Source of the DNA: CAYYKK01 sp964467935
Lineage (GTDB): Bacteria; Myxococcota_A; Polyangia; Polyangiales; Polyangiaceae
Direction of reading: 5' to 3'
DNA: 64,000 bases
Assembly: GCA_964467935.1 (NCBI GenBank)
Contig: CAYYKK010000004.1
Location: 3,715-67,714 of the forward strand
Shown: piece after piece, positions 42,584-50,245 of the stretch
Layout of the letters: each line of letters starts with the position of its first letter
Numbering within the stretch: the stretch's first letter is position 1
Translations under genes and position numbers: made by a program
Notes under the pieces: generated by a model
Database searches by the model: none
Seen by the model: only the letters and a program-made list of their open reading frames with translations
Told to the model about the DNA's origin: nothing

Positions 42584-43363
42584 GTGGACTTTGGCATCTT
42601 CATCGGAGTCGCCGTCGCGCTCGGCGCCATCCTCATCGGAAACACGATCGAGGGCGGGCACATCCACTCGATCCTCGGCGGACCCGCGTTCCTCATCGTC
42701 GTCGGCGGCACCATCGGCGCCGTCATCGTCCAGTTCCCGCTCCCGATGTGCGGCGCCGCGGTGAAGGCCGCCGGCGGCCTCTTCAAGAAGTCCGCGCACG
42801 ACCCGGCGAAGATCCTCGACGAGATCGTCGACTTCGCCCAGAAGGCGCGCAAAGACGGCATCCTCGGCCTCGAGAAGGTCGCGAGCGACGCGTCTCATCC
42901 CTTCCTCACGAAGGGCATCTTGATGGCGGTCGACGGCTCGGACTCGAACGCGATCCGCTCCACGCTCGAGGTCGTGATGAGCCAGGAGGACGAGCACGTC
43001 GAGAACTCGGCGAAGGTGTTCGAGGCCGCCGGCGGCTACTGCCCCACGGTCGGCATCATCGGCGCCGTGCTCGGCCTCATCCACGTCATGTCGAACCTCT
43101 CCGACATCGGCGCCGTCGGCTCCGGCATCGCCGCGGCCTTCGTCGCGACGATCTACGGCGTCGCCGCGGCGAACATCGTGTTCCTGCCCCTCGCCGGGCG
43201 CATCAAGATGCGCCACCAGGAGGAGGCGAAGCTGCTCGAGCTCATGCTCTCGGGCGTGCTCGCGATCCAAGAGGGCCTCAACCCGAAGCTCGTGCGCGAG
43301 CGCCTCGCCGGGTACGTCGACTCGCACGACAAGAAGGGCGACGCCCCGGCCAAGGCCGCCTGA
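42584..43363 (+). CDS. motA: Flagellar stator protein MotA
   Basis: A proton- or sodium-channel stator subunit (259 residues) with four membrane helices. It starts with GTG behind an AAGGAG site. The N-terminal helix pair (FIGVAVALGAILIGNTIEGG; ILGGPAFLIVVGGTIGAVIV) and the later pair (YCPTVGIIGAVLGLIHVMSN; GIAAAFVATIYGVAAANIVF) are standard. The cytoplasmic loop holds charged residues (RKDGILGLE) at the FliG contact. The PomA/MotA coupling ion cannot be decided from sequence. Confidence 0.96.
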   Translation: MDFGIFIGVAVALGAILIGNTIEGGHIHSILGGPAFLIVVGGTIGAVIVQFPLPMCGAAVKAAGGLFKKSAHDPAKILDEIVDFAQKARKDGILGLEKVASDASHPFLTKGILMAVDGSDSNAIRSTLEVVMSQEDEHVENSAKVFEAAGGYCPTVGIIGAVLGLIHVMSNLSDIGAVGSGIAAAFVATIYGVAAANIVFLPLAGRIKMRHQEEAKLLELMLSGVLAIQEGLNPKLVRERLAGYVDSHDKKGDAPAKAA

Positions 43364-43378
43364 GAAGGAGACGCGAAC

Positions 43379-44098
43379 GTGGCGCGAAAGAAGAAGCACC
43401 CAGAGCACGTCAACCACGAGCGCTGGCTCGTCAGCTACGCCGACTTCATCACGCTGCTCTTCGCGTTCTTCGTCGTCATGTTCGCCGTCTCGCAGGTGGA
43501 CACGAAGAAGGTGGGTCGCTTCACCGAATCGTTCTCACACGCGGTCGGGATCCTCGTCACCGACAGCGGCGCGGGGCTCCTGCCCGCCGAGGGCGATCAG
43601 CCCGAGACCGTCGCCAAGGAGCGCGGGAGTCAGCCGCGCGACGAGCTGAAGCAGCTCGAGACGTCGCTCCTCCAAGACGCCGCTCAGAAGAACGAGCTCG
43701 CGGGGCTCAAGGTGATCCGACGCGGCAACGAGCTCGTGCTCCGCCTCGACGCCGCGGTCCTCTTCGAGAGCGGCGACGACAAGCTGAAGGACGTCTCGAA
43801 GCCGGTCTTGAAGGCGATCGCCGACGAGGTCCGCGACAGGCCCGTGAAGGTGCGCGTCGAGGGCCACACCGACGATCGACCCATCTCCACCGTGCGCTTC
43901 CGATCGAACTGGGATCTGTCGACGGCGCGCGCGACCAGCGTCGTGCACACGCTCGCCGAAGAGGCGAACATCCAGCCGGAGCGCTTGGCCGCGGTCGGCT
44001 ACGCCGAGTTCCAGCCGATCGCGCCGAACACGACGCCCGAGGGGCGCTCGCAGAACCGGCGCGTCGACTTCGTCCTCTCGCTGTCGCTCCCGCAGTGA
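43379..44098 (+). CDS. motB: Flagellar stator protein MotB
   Basis: The ion-conducting, peptidoglycan-anchoring stator subunit (239 residues). A single N-terminal membrane helix carries the ion-binding Asp (SYADFITLLFAFFVVMFAV). A plug/linker follows, then the OmpA-like peptidoglycan-binding domain (VRVEGHTDDRPI, NWDLSTARATSVVHTLAEEA, GRSQNRRVDFVLSL). It lies 15 bp after motA. Confidence 0.96.
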   Translation: MARKKKHPEHVNHERWLVSYADFITLLFAFFVVMFAVSQVDTKKVGRFTESFSHAVGILVTDSGAGLLPAEGDQPETVAKERGSQPRDELKQLETSLLQDAAQKNELAGLKVIRRGNELVLRLDAAVLFESGDDKLKDVSKPVLKAIADEVRDRPVKVRVEGHTDDRPISTVRFRSNWDLSTARATSVVHTLAEEANIQPERLAAVGYAEFQPIAPNTTPEGRSQNRRVDFVLSLSLPQ

Positions 44099-44111
44099 GC
44101 GAGATGCGCGC

Positions 44112-44127
44112 TGGCACGGCGCTCGCA
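44112..44127 (+). promoter_or_regulatory. Sigma-54 promoter of flgG-flgA-flgH-flgI-flgJ
   Basis: TGGCAC-GGCGC-TCGCA has a perfect -24 box and the correct spacing to the -12 GC. The predicted start near 44138 gives a leader of about 94 nt before flgG. A lone GTTCCA half-site lies about 126 bp upstream of that start, inside motB. Confidence 0.78.
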
Positions 44128-44231
44128 ACGTGACTCGCTAGCGCTCGACGACGTCGCTCGATGAAGAGCGAAAGTCGGTATCGAGATGCAAGAGCAACCT
44201 GCTTGCGAGCAGATCACAGCGAGATCCGCCC

Positions 44232-45014
44232 ATGTTCCGATCCCTCCACATCGCCGCCACCGGCATGGTCGCCCAGGAGACCAAGCTCGACACGATCGCG
44301 AACAACCTCGCGAACGCGAACACGGCCGGATACAAGCGGCAGAACGCGGAGTTCGAGGACCTGCTCTACCAGACGCAGCGAGGCGCGGGCGCTCCCCCCG
44401 GCGGCGCCGCATCGCCGGCGCGCGTCGAGCTCGGCTCCGGCTCGCGCGTCGTGACGACCTCGCGCTCCTTCTCCGAAGGATCCATCGAGCAGACGGGCAA
44501 CCCGCTCGACGTCGCGATCGAGGGAAACGGCTTCTTCACCGTGACCCGCGACGACGGCACGCTCGCTTACACGCGCGCCGGCTCGCTCCAGCCCGACGCA
44601 GCGGGCAAGCTCGCCACGAGCGAGGGGCTGCCGCTCGAGCCTCCGATGCTCGTCCCGACGACCGCCACCAACGTGACGATCGCGAGCGACGGAACCGTGA
44701 CGGCGCAGCTGCCGAACCAGCAGAACCCGGTGCAGGTCGGCAAGCTCCAGCTGACCACGTTCGCGAACCCGAGCGGCCTCGCGGCGACGGGGCACAACCT
44801 CTACGTAGCCACCGGCGCGAGCGGCGAGCCGATGGTCGGCGACCCCGGGGTCGAAGGACGCGGCCGGCTCATGCAGGGCGCCGTCGAAGGATCGAACGTC
44901 GAGGTGGTGACCGAGATGATCGACCTCGTGCGCACGCAACGTGCTTACGAGGTGAACTCGAAGGTCATCAGCGCCGCGGACGAGATGCTCCGCACGGCGA
45001 CGCAGTCGAGGTAG
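44232..45014 (+). CDS. flgG: Flagellar distal rod protein FlgG
   Basis: The distal rod subunit (260 residues). The N-terminus MFRSLHIAATGMVAQETKLD followed by TIANNLANANTAGYKRQNAE is diagnostic, as are ELGSGSRVVTTSRSFSEGSI, GNPLDVAIEGNGFFTV and the C-terminal VEGSNVEVVTEMIDLVRTQR-AYEVNSKVISAADEML. It is the first gene behind a sigma-54 promoter and is followed 4 bp later by flgA. Confidence 0.97.
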   Translation: MFRSLHIAATGMVAQETKLDTIANNLANANTAGYKRQNAEFEDLLYQTQRGAGAPPGGAASPARVELGSGSRVVTTSRSFSEGSIEQTGNPLDVAIEGNGFFTVTRDDGTLAYTRAGSLQPDAAGKLATSEGLPLEPPMLVPTTATNVTIASDGTVTAQLPNQQNPVQVGKLQLTTFANPSGLAATGHNLYVATGASGEPMVGDPGVEGRGRLMQGAVEGSNVEVVTEMIDLVRTQRAYEVNSKVISAADEMLRTATQSR

Positions 45015-45018
45015 TCCA

Positions 45019-45762
45019 ATGAAGCGCTCCGCCATCGTCCTCGCCCTGTCCCTGCTCGGTCCGAGCGTCGCGCTCGCCGACAAGCCCATGCCGGAGCGCA
45101 AGATCGCGCACGCCCGCGTCGTCGTCGGCGACGTCGTGGAGGGCGCGCCCGCCAGCATCGCCGGCATCGATCTCGGACCGGCCCCGCAGCCCGGCAGCTC
45201 GCGCGTCGTGAAGCGCGAGGACGTCGAGCGGGCCGTGCCGCAAGGCCTCCCGCCCAAGTCGAAGGTGCTCTCGGCCGTGCGCGTCGTCCGCCGCACGGTG
45301 ACGCTCTCGCCGACCGATCTCGAGGACGCCACGCGTCGCGCGGTCGCCGCAGCCGGCCTCGGTCGCGGCGCGACCTACTCCGGCGCGCGCCCCGGCGCCG
45401 CGGTGACCGTCCCCGACGGCTACGACGCGGTGATCGCGGAGGTCCCGCGCCCGCCGCGTCGCGCGGGCAAGCTCGCCACCGTCGCGACGCTCACCTTCCG
45501 CGAGGGTGACGCCGACCTCGCGAAGATCCAAGTGCCGATCGACATCGAGCTCCCGAAGGACGCCGTCAACGCCGACGTCCAGAAGGGCGCGAAGGTCACC
45601 TTCGTGTTGCGTCGCGGCTCGGTCGAGATCCGCGCGAGCGCGACGGCCGGCGCCGACGGCGACCTCGGCGACGAGATCCCCGTCACGATCGCCGAGTCGG
45701 GCCGCGTGCTGCGCGGCAAGGTCGTCAGCCGAGACCCGGCCGTCGTCTCGGAGGCGCCGTGA
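45019..45762 (+). CDS. flgA: P-ring assembly chaperone FlgA
   Basis: A periplasmic chaperone for FlgI (247 residues). It has a signal peptide (MKRSAIVLALSLLGPSVALA), then an N-terminal domain (HARVVVGDVVEGAPASIAGI) and the SAF-like C-terminal domain (KGAKVTFVLRRGSVEIRASA, GDEIPVTIAESGRVLRGKVV). It is coupled to flgH by a four-base GTGA overlap. Confidence 0.92.
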   Translation: MKRSAIVLALSLLGPSVALADKPMPERKIAHARVVVGDVVEGAPASIAGIDLGPAPQPGSSRVVKREDVERAVPQGLPPKSKVLSAVRVVRRTVTLSPTDLEDATRRAVAAAGLGRGATYSGARPGAAVTVPDGYDAVIAEVPRPPRRAGKLATVATLTFREGDADLAKIQVPIDIELPKDAVNADVQKGAKVTFVLRRGSVEIRASATAGADGDLGDEIPVTIAESGRVLRGKVVSRDPAVVSEAP

Positions 45763-46451
45763 GCGCGCGCGGCCTCGCGGCGCTGCTCCTCGCGCTCACA
45801 GGTTGCGGCGTCACGCACATCGGCGCGTACACCCCGAAGGAGCGCGACTACAAGGCCGGCAAGTACGCGCAGAAGGATCCCACCGCCCAACCCTCGCAGG
45901 GATCGCTCTTCAGCGAAGCGGTGGGCGGCTACCTCGAGGACACCCGCGCGGTGCGCGTCGGCGACCTCGTGCTCGTCAAGATCGACGAGTCCGCCGACGC
46001 CTCGGGTGACTCCACGACCCAGCTCTCGCGCGACTCGCACTCCGACATGGGCATCCCGAACGTCTTCGGGCTCGTCGACGCGATCAAGACGGCGAAGCCG
46101 ATGCTCGATCCGACGCACATCCTCGAGCTCATGGCGAAGGCCGACTTCAACGGCACCGGCAACACGAGCCGCAAGGGGCAGCTGAAAGGATCCATCGCCG
46201 TGCGCGTGTCGCGCGCGATGCCGAACGGCGACCTCTTCATCGAGGGCACCAAGGTGATCCTCATCAACAACGAGGAGTACCACCTCTACATCTCCGGCCT
46301 CGTGCGTCGCACCGACATCGAGCAGGACAACTCCGTCCCGTCGAGCCGCATCGCCGACGCCGAGGTCGAGTTCACCGGTCGCGGCGACATCGCCGATCAG
46401 CAGCGCAAGGGCATCCTCGGCCGCGCGCTCGACAAGGTCCAACCGTTCTGA
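45759..46451 (+). CDS. flgH: Flagellar L-ring lipoprotein FlgH
   Basis: The outer-membrane L-ring subunit (230 residues). The GTG start at 45759 gives a lipoprotein signal with the lipobox LTGC. Conserved FlgH stretches are GSLFSEAVGGYLEDTRAVRV, GDLVLVKIDESADASG, GNTSRKGQLKGSIAVRV and LVRRTDIEQDNSVPSSRIAD. The GQ-rich outer barrel motif is standard. Its presence implies a Gram-negative-type flagellum. Confidence 0.95.
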   Translation: MSARGLAALLLALTGCGVTHIGAYTPKERDYKAGKYAQKDPTAQPSQGSLFSEAVGGYLEDTRAVRVGDLVLVKIDESADASGDSTTQLSRDSHSDMGIPNVFGLVDAIKTAKPMLDPTHILELMAKADFNGTGNTSRKGQLKGSIAVRVSRAMPNGDLFIEGTKVILINNEEYHLYISGLVRRTDIEQDNSVPSSRIADAEVEFTGRGDIADQQRKGILGRALDKVQPF

Positions 46452-46462
46452 GGAGATCGACG

Positions 46463-47584
46463 ATGCGCCTTCGAACCCCGTGTCTTCCGCGCGCGCTCCG
46501 CTGGATCGCGCCTCTGACGCTGCTCGGCGTCCTCGGCGCCGCGTCGCCTGCGCAGGCCGAGCACCTGCGCGATCTCGTCGAGGTCGAGGGCGCGCGCGAG
46601 AACCAGCTCCTCGGCTTCGGCATTGTCACGGGCCTCGGCGGCACCGGCGACGACGCGTCCGCGCCCGTCGCCGCGCAGGCGACCATCGCGATGCTCCGGC
46701 GGCTCGGCGTCCAAGTCGATCCGGAGCAGATCCGGCTCCGCAACGTCGCCGCCGTCGTCGTCACCGCCACCTTGCCTCCGTTCTCGAAGCCCGGATCGAA
46801 GATCGACGTCGCCGTCAGCTCGATCGGCAACGCCCGCTCGATCTCGGGAGGCACCCTCGTCCAGTCGCTCCTCAAGGGCGCGGACCAGAAGACCTACGCC
46901 GTCGCGCAGGGGGCGGTCATCGTCGGCGGCTTCGCCGCGAAGGGCGCGACCGGAAGCTCGGTGAAGCAAGGCAGTCTGACCGCCGGGCGGATCCCCGAGG
47001 GCGCGCTCGTCGAGCGCGAGGTCACGACCAGCTTCGTCACCGACGGCAAGATCACGCTCTCGCTCCGCAAGCCCGAGTTCGGGACCGCCTCGCGCATGGC
47101 GAAGGCGGTCGAGAAGGAGCTCGGCGAAGGGAGCGCGAGCGCCGGCGACGGCGGCTCGGTGGTGGTGAAGATCCCCGAGAAGTACACGAAAGATCCCGTC
47201 TCCCTCATCGCGCTGCTCGAGGAGGTCGACGTGACGCCGGTGCGCAAGAGCCGCGTCGTCATCAGCGAGCGCAACGGCACCATCGTCGCCGGCGGGGACG
47301 TCCGCCTCGCGCCCGCGGCCGTCGTGCACGGCAACCTCACCATCGTCGTGAAGGAAAGCGCCGCGGTCGCGCAGCCCGTCGTAGGGCCCGGCACCGTGGT
47401 CCCGAAGAGCGACGTGCAAGCGCGCGAGGCGGCGCCCGTCGTGAAGTTCATGCCGGAGGCCCCGACGCTCGCCGACGTCGCGCAGGCGCTCGGCGCGCTC
47501 GGGCTCTCGGCCCGCGAGCTCGCGAGCGTCCTGTCCGCGCTGCGAACGGCGGGCGCCCTCGAGGCGGAGGTCGTCGTCGAATGA
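46463..47584 (+). CDS. flgI: Flagellar P-ring protein FlgI
   Basis: The periplasmic P-ring subunit (373 residues). A signal peptide ends near PAQA. The family signature runs LRDLVEVEGARENQLLGFGI, VTGLGGTGDDA, NVAAVVVTATLPPFSKPGSK and GTLVQSLLKGADQKTYAVAQ; the C-terminus has ALGLSARELASVLSALRTAG. A GAGGAG site precedes the ATG. It is coupled to flgJ by ATGA. Confidence 0.97.
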   Translation: MRLRTPCLPRALRWIAPLTLLGVLGAASPAQAEHLRDLVEVEGARENQLLGFGIVTGLGGTGDDASAPVAAQATIAMLRRLGVQVDPEQIRLRNVAAVVVTATLPPFSKPGSKIDVAVSSIGNARSISGGTLVQSLLKGADQKTYAVAQGAVIVGGFAAKGATGSSVKQGSLTAGRIPEGALVEREVTTSFVTDGKITLSLRKPEFGTASRMAKAVEKELGEGSASAGDGGSVVVKIPEKYTKDPVSLIALLEEVDVTPVRKSRVVISERNGTIVAGGDVRLAPAAVVHGNLTIVVKESAAVAQPVVGPGTVVPKSDVQAREAAPVVKFMPEAPTLADVAQALGALGLSARELASVLSALRTAGALEAEVVVE

Positions 47585-47841
47585 AGATCGATCCCACGAG
47601 ACAATCGCACGCACCCCACGAGCCGGCCGACAAGGCCTCGCGAGCGCTCCACAAGGAGGCGCAGGAGCTCGAGGGCGTTTTTCTCCGCAAGCTCATCGAA
47701 GAGAGCAAGATCGGCCAGTCGACGAGCGCCTCGGGCTATGGCTCGATGGCCGTCGACGCGCTCTCGACCGCCATCGGCAACGCCGGCGGGCTCGGGCTCG
47801 CGCGGATGATCGAACAAGCACTCAAAGCGAGGAAAGCATGA
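47581..47841 (+). CDS. flgJ: Rod-binding protein FlgJ, N-terminal domain only
   Basis: A rod cap/chaperone of 86 residues. It matches only the N-terminal half of enteric FlgJ: ALHKEAQELEGVFLRKLIEE, SGYGSMAVDALSTAIGNAGG and LGLARMIEQAL. The muramidase half is missing and is encoded separately at 13879-14604. It is the last flagellar structural gene of block C and is followed by the 374-bp regulatory gap. Confidence 0.9.
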   Translation: MKIDPTRQSHAPHEPADKASRALHKEAQELEGVFLRKLIEESKIGQSTSASGYGSMAVDALSTAIGNAGGLGLARMIEQALKARKA

Positions 47842-47928
47842 GGCTTTTCCCTCGTTCGAGCCGCGACCTCTCGCTTGAGATCGGGACGGGTCTGTCCGTA
47901 CAGTACGACTGTGTTCGTGTGTTCTTTG

Positions 47929-47973
47929 TGGAACGACTGTTCCAGCGTGGAACAGTGGAACGGTCACTGGAAC
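47929..47973. promoter_or_regulatory. Enhancer-like cluster of TGGAAC sites with a perfect 8-3-8 palindrome
   Basis: TGGAAC occurs at 47929, 47948, 47956 and 47968, and its complement GTTCCA at 47939. The central pair forms the perfect palindrome CTGTTCCAGCGTGGAACAG (47937-47955). Measured from the predicted start at about 48073 the cluster lies at roughly -144 to -100, the usual distance for an upstream activating sequence of a sigma-54 enhancer-binding protein. Confidence 0.7.
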
Positions 47974-48046
47974 ACAACCAAGACGGAATTGACGGACCTG
48001 CGGCGGAATTTTGGCAGACGATCCAGTCTGGGTAGAAAAGAGTGCT

Positions 48047-48062
48047 CGGCACGCTCTTCGCA
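48047..48062 (+). promoter_or_regulatory. Sigma-54 promoter of the activator gene
   Basis: CGGCAC-GCTCT-TCGCA, with the GG and GC elements ten bases apart, closely resembles the flgG promoter (TGGCAC-GGCGC-TCGCA). The predicted start near 48073 gives a leader of about 143 nt. Confidence 0.7.
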
Positions 48063-48215
48063 AGAGCCTCTGCCATCGGGTCTGACTGCGGCAGAGCGAA
48101 GAGCTCCCCTCGGTTTGGCGAGGTCCGGCGGAAGTCGCGCCGGCGCTGCTCGACCCCCACGCGTGGCCGCTCGCGGTCCACAGCATCCTTTTGTCTACGC
48201 CCCAAGGAGGTCCTC

Positions 48216-49238
48216 GTGATCGCAGACATGTCCCAAGAGCTCCCTTCGAGGAACACCCTGCGCCCCACCAGCCGCGGCAAGATCGTCGGCAAGAGCCGCA
48301 TCCTCGTCGACCTCGTGGGCAACGTCGACCGCATCGCCCGCGCCTCGTGCACGGTGCTCGTCACCGGCGAGAGCGGCACGGGCAAAGAGACGATCGTCGC
48401 TGCCATCCACGACGCGAGCCCGCGCTCCGCGAAGCCGCTCGTCACGCTCAACTGCGGCGCCATCCCCGAGGCCCTCCTCGAGAGCGAGCTCTTCGGACAC
48501 ACGAAGGGCGCGTTCACCGGCGCGAGCCAGGCTCGTCAGGGCCGCGTCGCCGCCGCCGAGGGCGGAACGCTGTTCCTGGACGAAATCGGCGAGATGCCCC
48601 TCGCCCTCCAGGTGAAGCTGCTCCGCCTCCTGCAGCAGCGCGAGTACTCGCCCGTCGGCGAGTCGCGAACGTTCCGCTGCGACGTCCGCATCGTCGCCGC
48701 CACGAACCGCGACCTCGAGGCCGAGGTGCGCGCGGGTCGGTTCCGCGAGGATCTCTACTACCGCCTCAACGTCATCCACCTGCACCTGCCCGCGCTCCGC
48801 GAGCGCCGCGAGGACATCCGCTCGCTCGTGAACCACTTCTTCAAGGCGCTCAAGAACGATCTCGGCCGCGACGACCTCGAGGGCTTCAGCACCGAGGCGC
48901 TGTCGCTGTTCGAGGGGCATGACTGGCCCGGCAACATCCGCGAGCTCGAGAACGCGGTGGAGCGCAGCGTGCTCCTCGCCATCGGGCCGGAGATCGGCGC
49001 GCAGGACATCCCCGCCAACATCCGCACCGGCCAACGCGCTGGGGCCGAGACGACGGCGGCCGCCGAGCTGCCCGAGCTCGGCATCGATCTCCGCGAGGCG
49101 GTCGAGGAGTACGAGAACCGTCTCATTCGTCAGGCCTTGGCGCGCACCGGCGGCAACAAGAACCGCGCGGCGCAGCTCTTGGGTCTCAATCGCACCACGC
49201 TCGTCGAAATGGTCAAGCGCAAGAGGATCGCGGCTTGA
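48216..49238 (+). CDS. Sigma-54 activator without receiver domain (FlrC/FleQ-like position)
   Basis: An enhancer-binding protein of 340 residues, probably the master activator of the flagellar sigma-54 promoters. Only about 20 residues precede the AAA+ domain, so no receiver domain is present. The AAA+ motifs are Walker A GESGTGKE, the GAFTGA loop, Walker B TLFLDEIGE and DLYYRLNV. The C-terminus is a Fis-type HTH (GGNKNRAAQLLGLNRTTLVE-MVKRKRI). The GTG at 48216 was chosen because AAGGAGG lies five bases upstream; an ATG at 48228 is the alternative. Control would come from its own level, a partner protein or FlbD rather than phosphorylation. Its upstream region carries its own sigma-54 promoter and enhancer sites, suggesting autoregulation. 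Confidence 0.92.
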   Translation: MIADMSQELPSRNTLRPTSRGKIVGKSRILVDLVGNVDRIARASCTVLVTGESGTGKETIVAAIHDASPRSAKPLVTLNCGAIPEALLESELFGHTKGAFTGASQARQGRVAAAEGGTLFLDEIGEMPLALQVKLLRLLQQREYSPVGESRTFRCDVRIVAATNRDLEAEVRAGRFREDLYYRLNVIHLHLPALRERREDIRSLVNHFFKALKNDLGRDDLEGFSTEALSLFEGHDWPGNIRELENAVERSVLLAIGPEIGAQDIPANIRTGQRAGAETTAAAELPELGIDLREAVEEYENRLIRQALARTGGNKNRAAQLLGLNRTTLVEMVKRKRIAA

Positions 49239-49245
49239 TCGAATG

Positions 49246-49267
49246 CGGCGCCCCGTCGAGCGCCGCC
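49246..49267 (+). terminator. Hairpin between the activator and sigma factor genes
   Basis: GCGGCGC and GCGCCGC form a 7-bp perfect stem with an 8-nt loop, 7 bp after the activator stop, followed by a mildly T-rich stretch. It may terminate or attenuate transcription into the sigma factor gene 80 bp later. Confidence 0.45.
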
Positions 49268-49346
49268 CGTTCCGTTCATTGAGTGAGGCCTGTTCGGGGG
49301 CCCGCAGCCCGGCTTCGTCGCTCGTCGCCGGTCGAGGAGAAGTGCC

Positions 49347-50120
49347 ATGTTCGATACCATTGAAGAGGCGCGCTCGACGCGCGCCGCGATGCCGGGATCC
49401 GTCGACGTCGGGGCGCCCGCCCAGACCACCGCTGCGAACGTGCCGCCTGAGATCGCGGCCCGCTTCGTCCCCATCATTCGCCGGCTGGCGCGCTGCTTCG
49501 CGCAGCGATTGCCTTCGCACATCTCGATCGACGATCTGATCGGCGCCGGCGCCGTCGCCCTCGTCGAGCATTACCGTCGCAATGGCTCGCTCGTGGGTGA
49601 GGACTTCGAGCGCGCCGCCGTCGCGCGCATTCGCGGCGCCATGCTCGACGAGCTGCGCGGCGCCGATCCGCTCACGCGCCGCATGCGGCAGCGCGAGCGA
49701 CAGATCGCCGCGGCTGGTCGCAACCTCGAGGCCGCGCTCGGGCGGTGGCCGACGCACGTCGAGATCGCCGATCACCTCAAGATCACCCCGGAGGCGTACA
49801 GCGCCGCGGTCCGCGTCTCGCACGCGAGCCAGGTGACGACCTTCGACGAGGCCGAGATCGCCGACCGCGAGGCGATCGGGCCGGAGGAGCGCCTCAGCAA
49901 GACGGAGCGGCTCGAGCGCCTCCGCGGCGCGCTGGGATCGCTGCCGCCGCGCCTGAAGCAGGTGCTCGAGCTCCACTTCGGCGAAGGCCTCACGCTCCGC
50001 CAGATCGGCGGCATGATGGGCGTCACCGAGGCGCGCATCTCGCAGCTCGTCGGTGACGCGGTGAAGCGGCTCAAGGTGACCTGTCGCAGCGTCCCTCCGC
50101 CGCCGCTCCCCGGCTGCTGA
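49347..50120 (+). CDS. FliA/WhiG-type sigma factor (canonical region 4)
   Basis: A sigma-28 family factor of 257 residues with an AGGAG site before the ATG. Region 2 is present (IIRRLARCFAQRLPSHISID, DLIGAGAVALVEHYRRNG, FERAAVARIRGAMLDELRGA), region 3 (LGRWPTHVEIADHLKITPEA), and a full region 4 (LGSLPPRLKQVLELHFGEGL, TLRQIGGMMGVTEARISQLV). The last helix matches FliA, unlike the paralogue at 16277. It sits downstream of the sigma-54 activator, so it may be the functional late-gene sigma factor. A strong terminator follows. Confidence 0.9.
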   Translation: MFDTIEEARSTRAAMPGSVDVGAPAQTTAANVPPEIAARFVPIIRRLARCFAQRLPSHISIDDLIGAGAVALVEHYRRNGSLVGEDFERAAVARIRGAMLDELRGADPLTRRMRQRERQIAAAGRNLEAALGRWPTHVEIADHLKITPEAYSAAVRVSHASQVTTFDEAEIADREAIGPEERLSKTERLERLRGALGSLPPRLKQVLELHFGEGLTLRQIGGMMGVTEARISQLVGDAVKRLKVTCRSVPPPPLPGC

Positions 50121-50145
50121 GCCGACCCCGCGGGTCGATGGAATC

Positions 50146-50174
50146 GAGGGAGTCACCCACAGGGTGGCTCCCTC
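50146..50174 (+). terminator. Rho-independent-type terminator after flagellar block C
   Basis: A 13-bp stem with one G-T wobble (GAGGGAGTCACCC and GGGTGGCTCCCTC) and a 3-nt ACA loop is followed by TCGTCGTTCC. It lies 25 bp after the sigma factor stop and before the convergent lipoprotein gene. Confidence 0.75.
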
Positions 50175-50245
50175 TCGTCGTTCCATTCTCGCGGCGCGCC
50201 ATTTCGACGCCCATCGTCGTGCGCGGCCGAGCTCCGCGCTCCGTG

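Larger units (their letters stand above)
47842..48215 (+). other. 374-bp non-coding control region of the sigma-54 activator gene
   Basis: The only gap longer than 300 bp. The first 170 bp are visibly less GC-rich than the surroundings. It contains a small CGTAC-A-GTACG palindrome near 47897, the TGGAAC site cluster (47929-47973), a -24/-12 promoter (48047-48062), and an AAGGAGG ribosome site (48204-48210) that sets the GTG start of the activator gene. A 65-codon frame from 47838 overlaps these sites and looks non-coding. Confidence 0.75.

Noticed and set aside
44008..44013. GTTCCA half-site upstream of the flgG promoter as an enhancer
   Set aside because: It is a single six-base match inside motB; lone TGGAAC words occur elsewhere in coding DNA (for example near 1728), so it carries little weight.
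47937..47955. The palindrome as a LexA box
   Set aside because: GTTCC-N5-GGAAC does not match the LexA sites I know, and the adjacent gene is a sigma-54 activator with the cluster at enhancer distance.
47838..48035. A 65-codon frame starting in an ATGA overlap with flgJ
   Set aside because: The overlap is suggestive, but the frame has no family resemblance, covers the palindromic site cluster and is in a locally AT-richer non-coding region.
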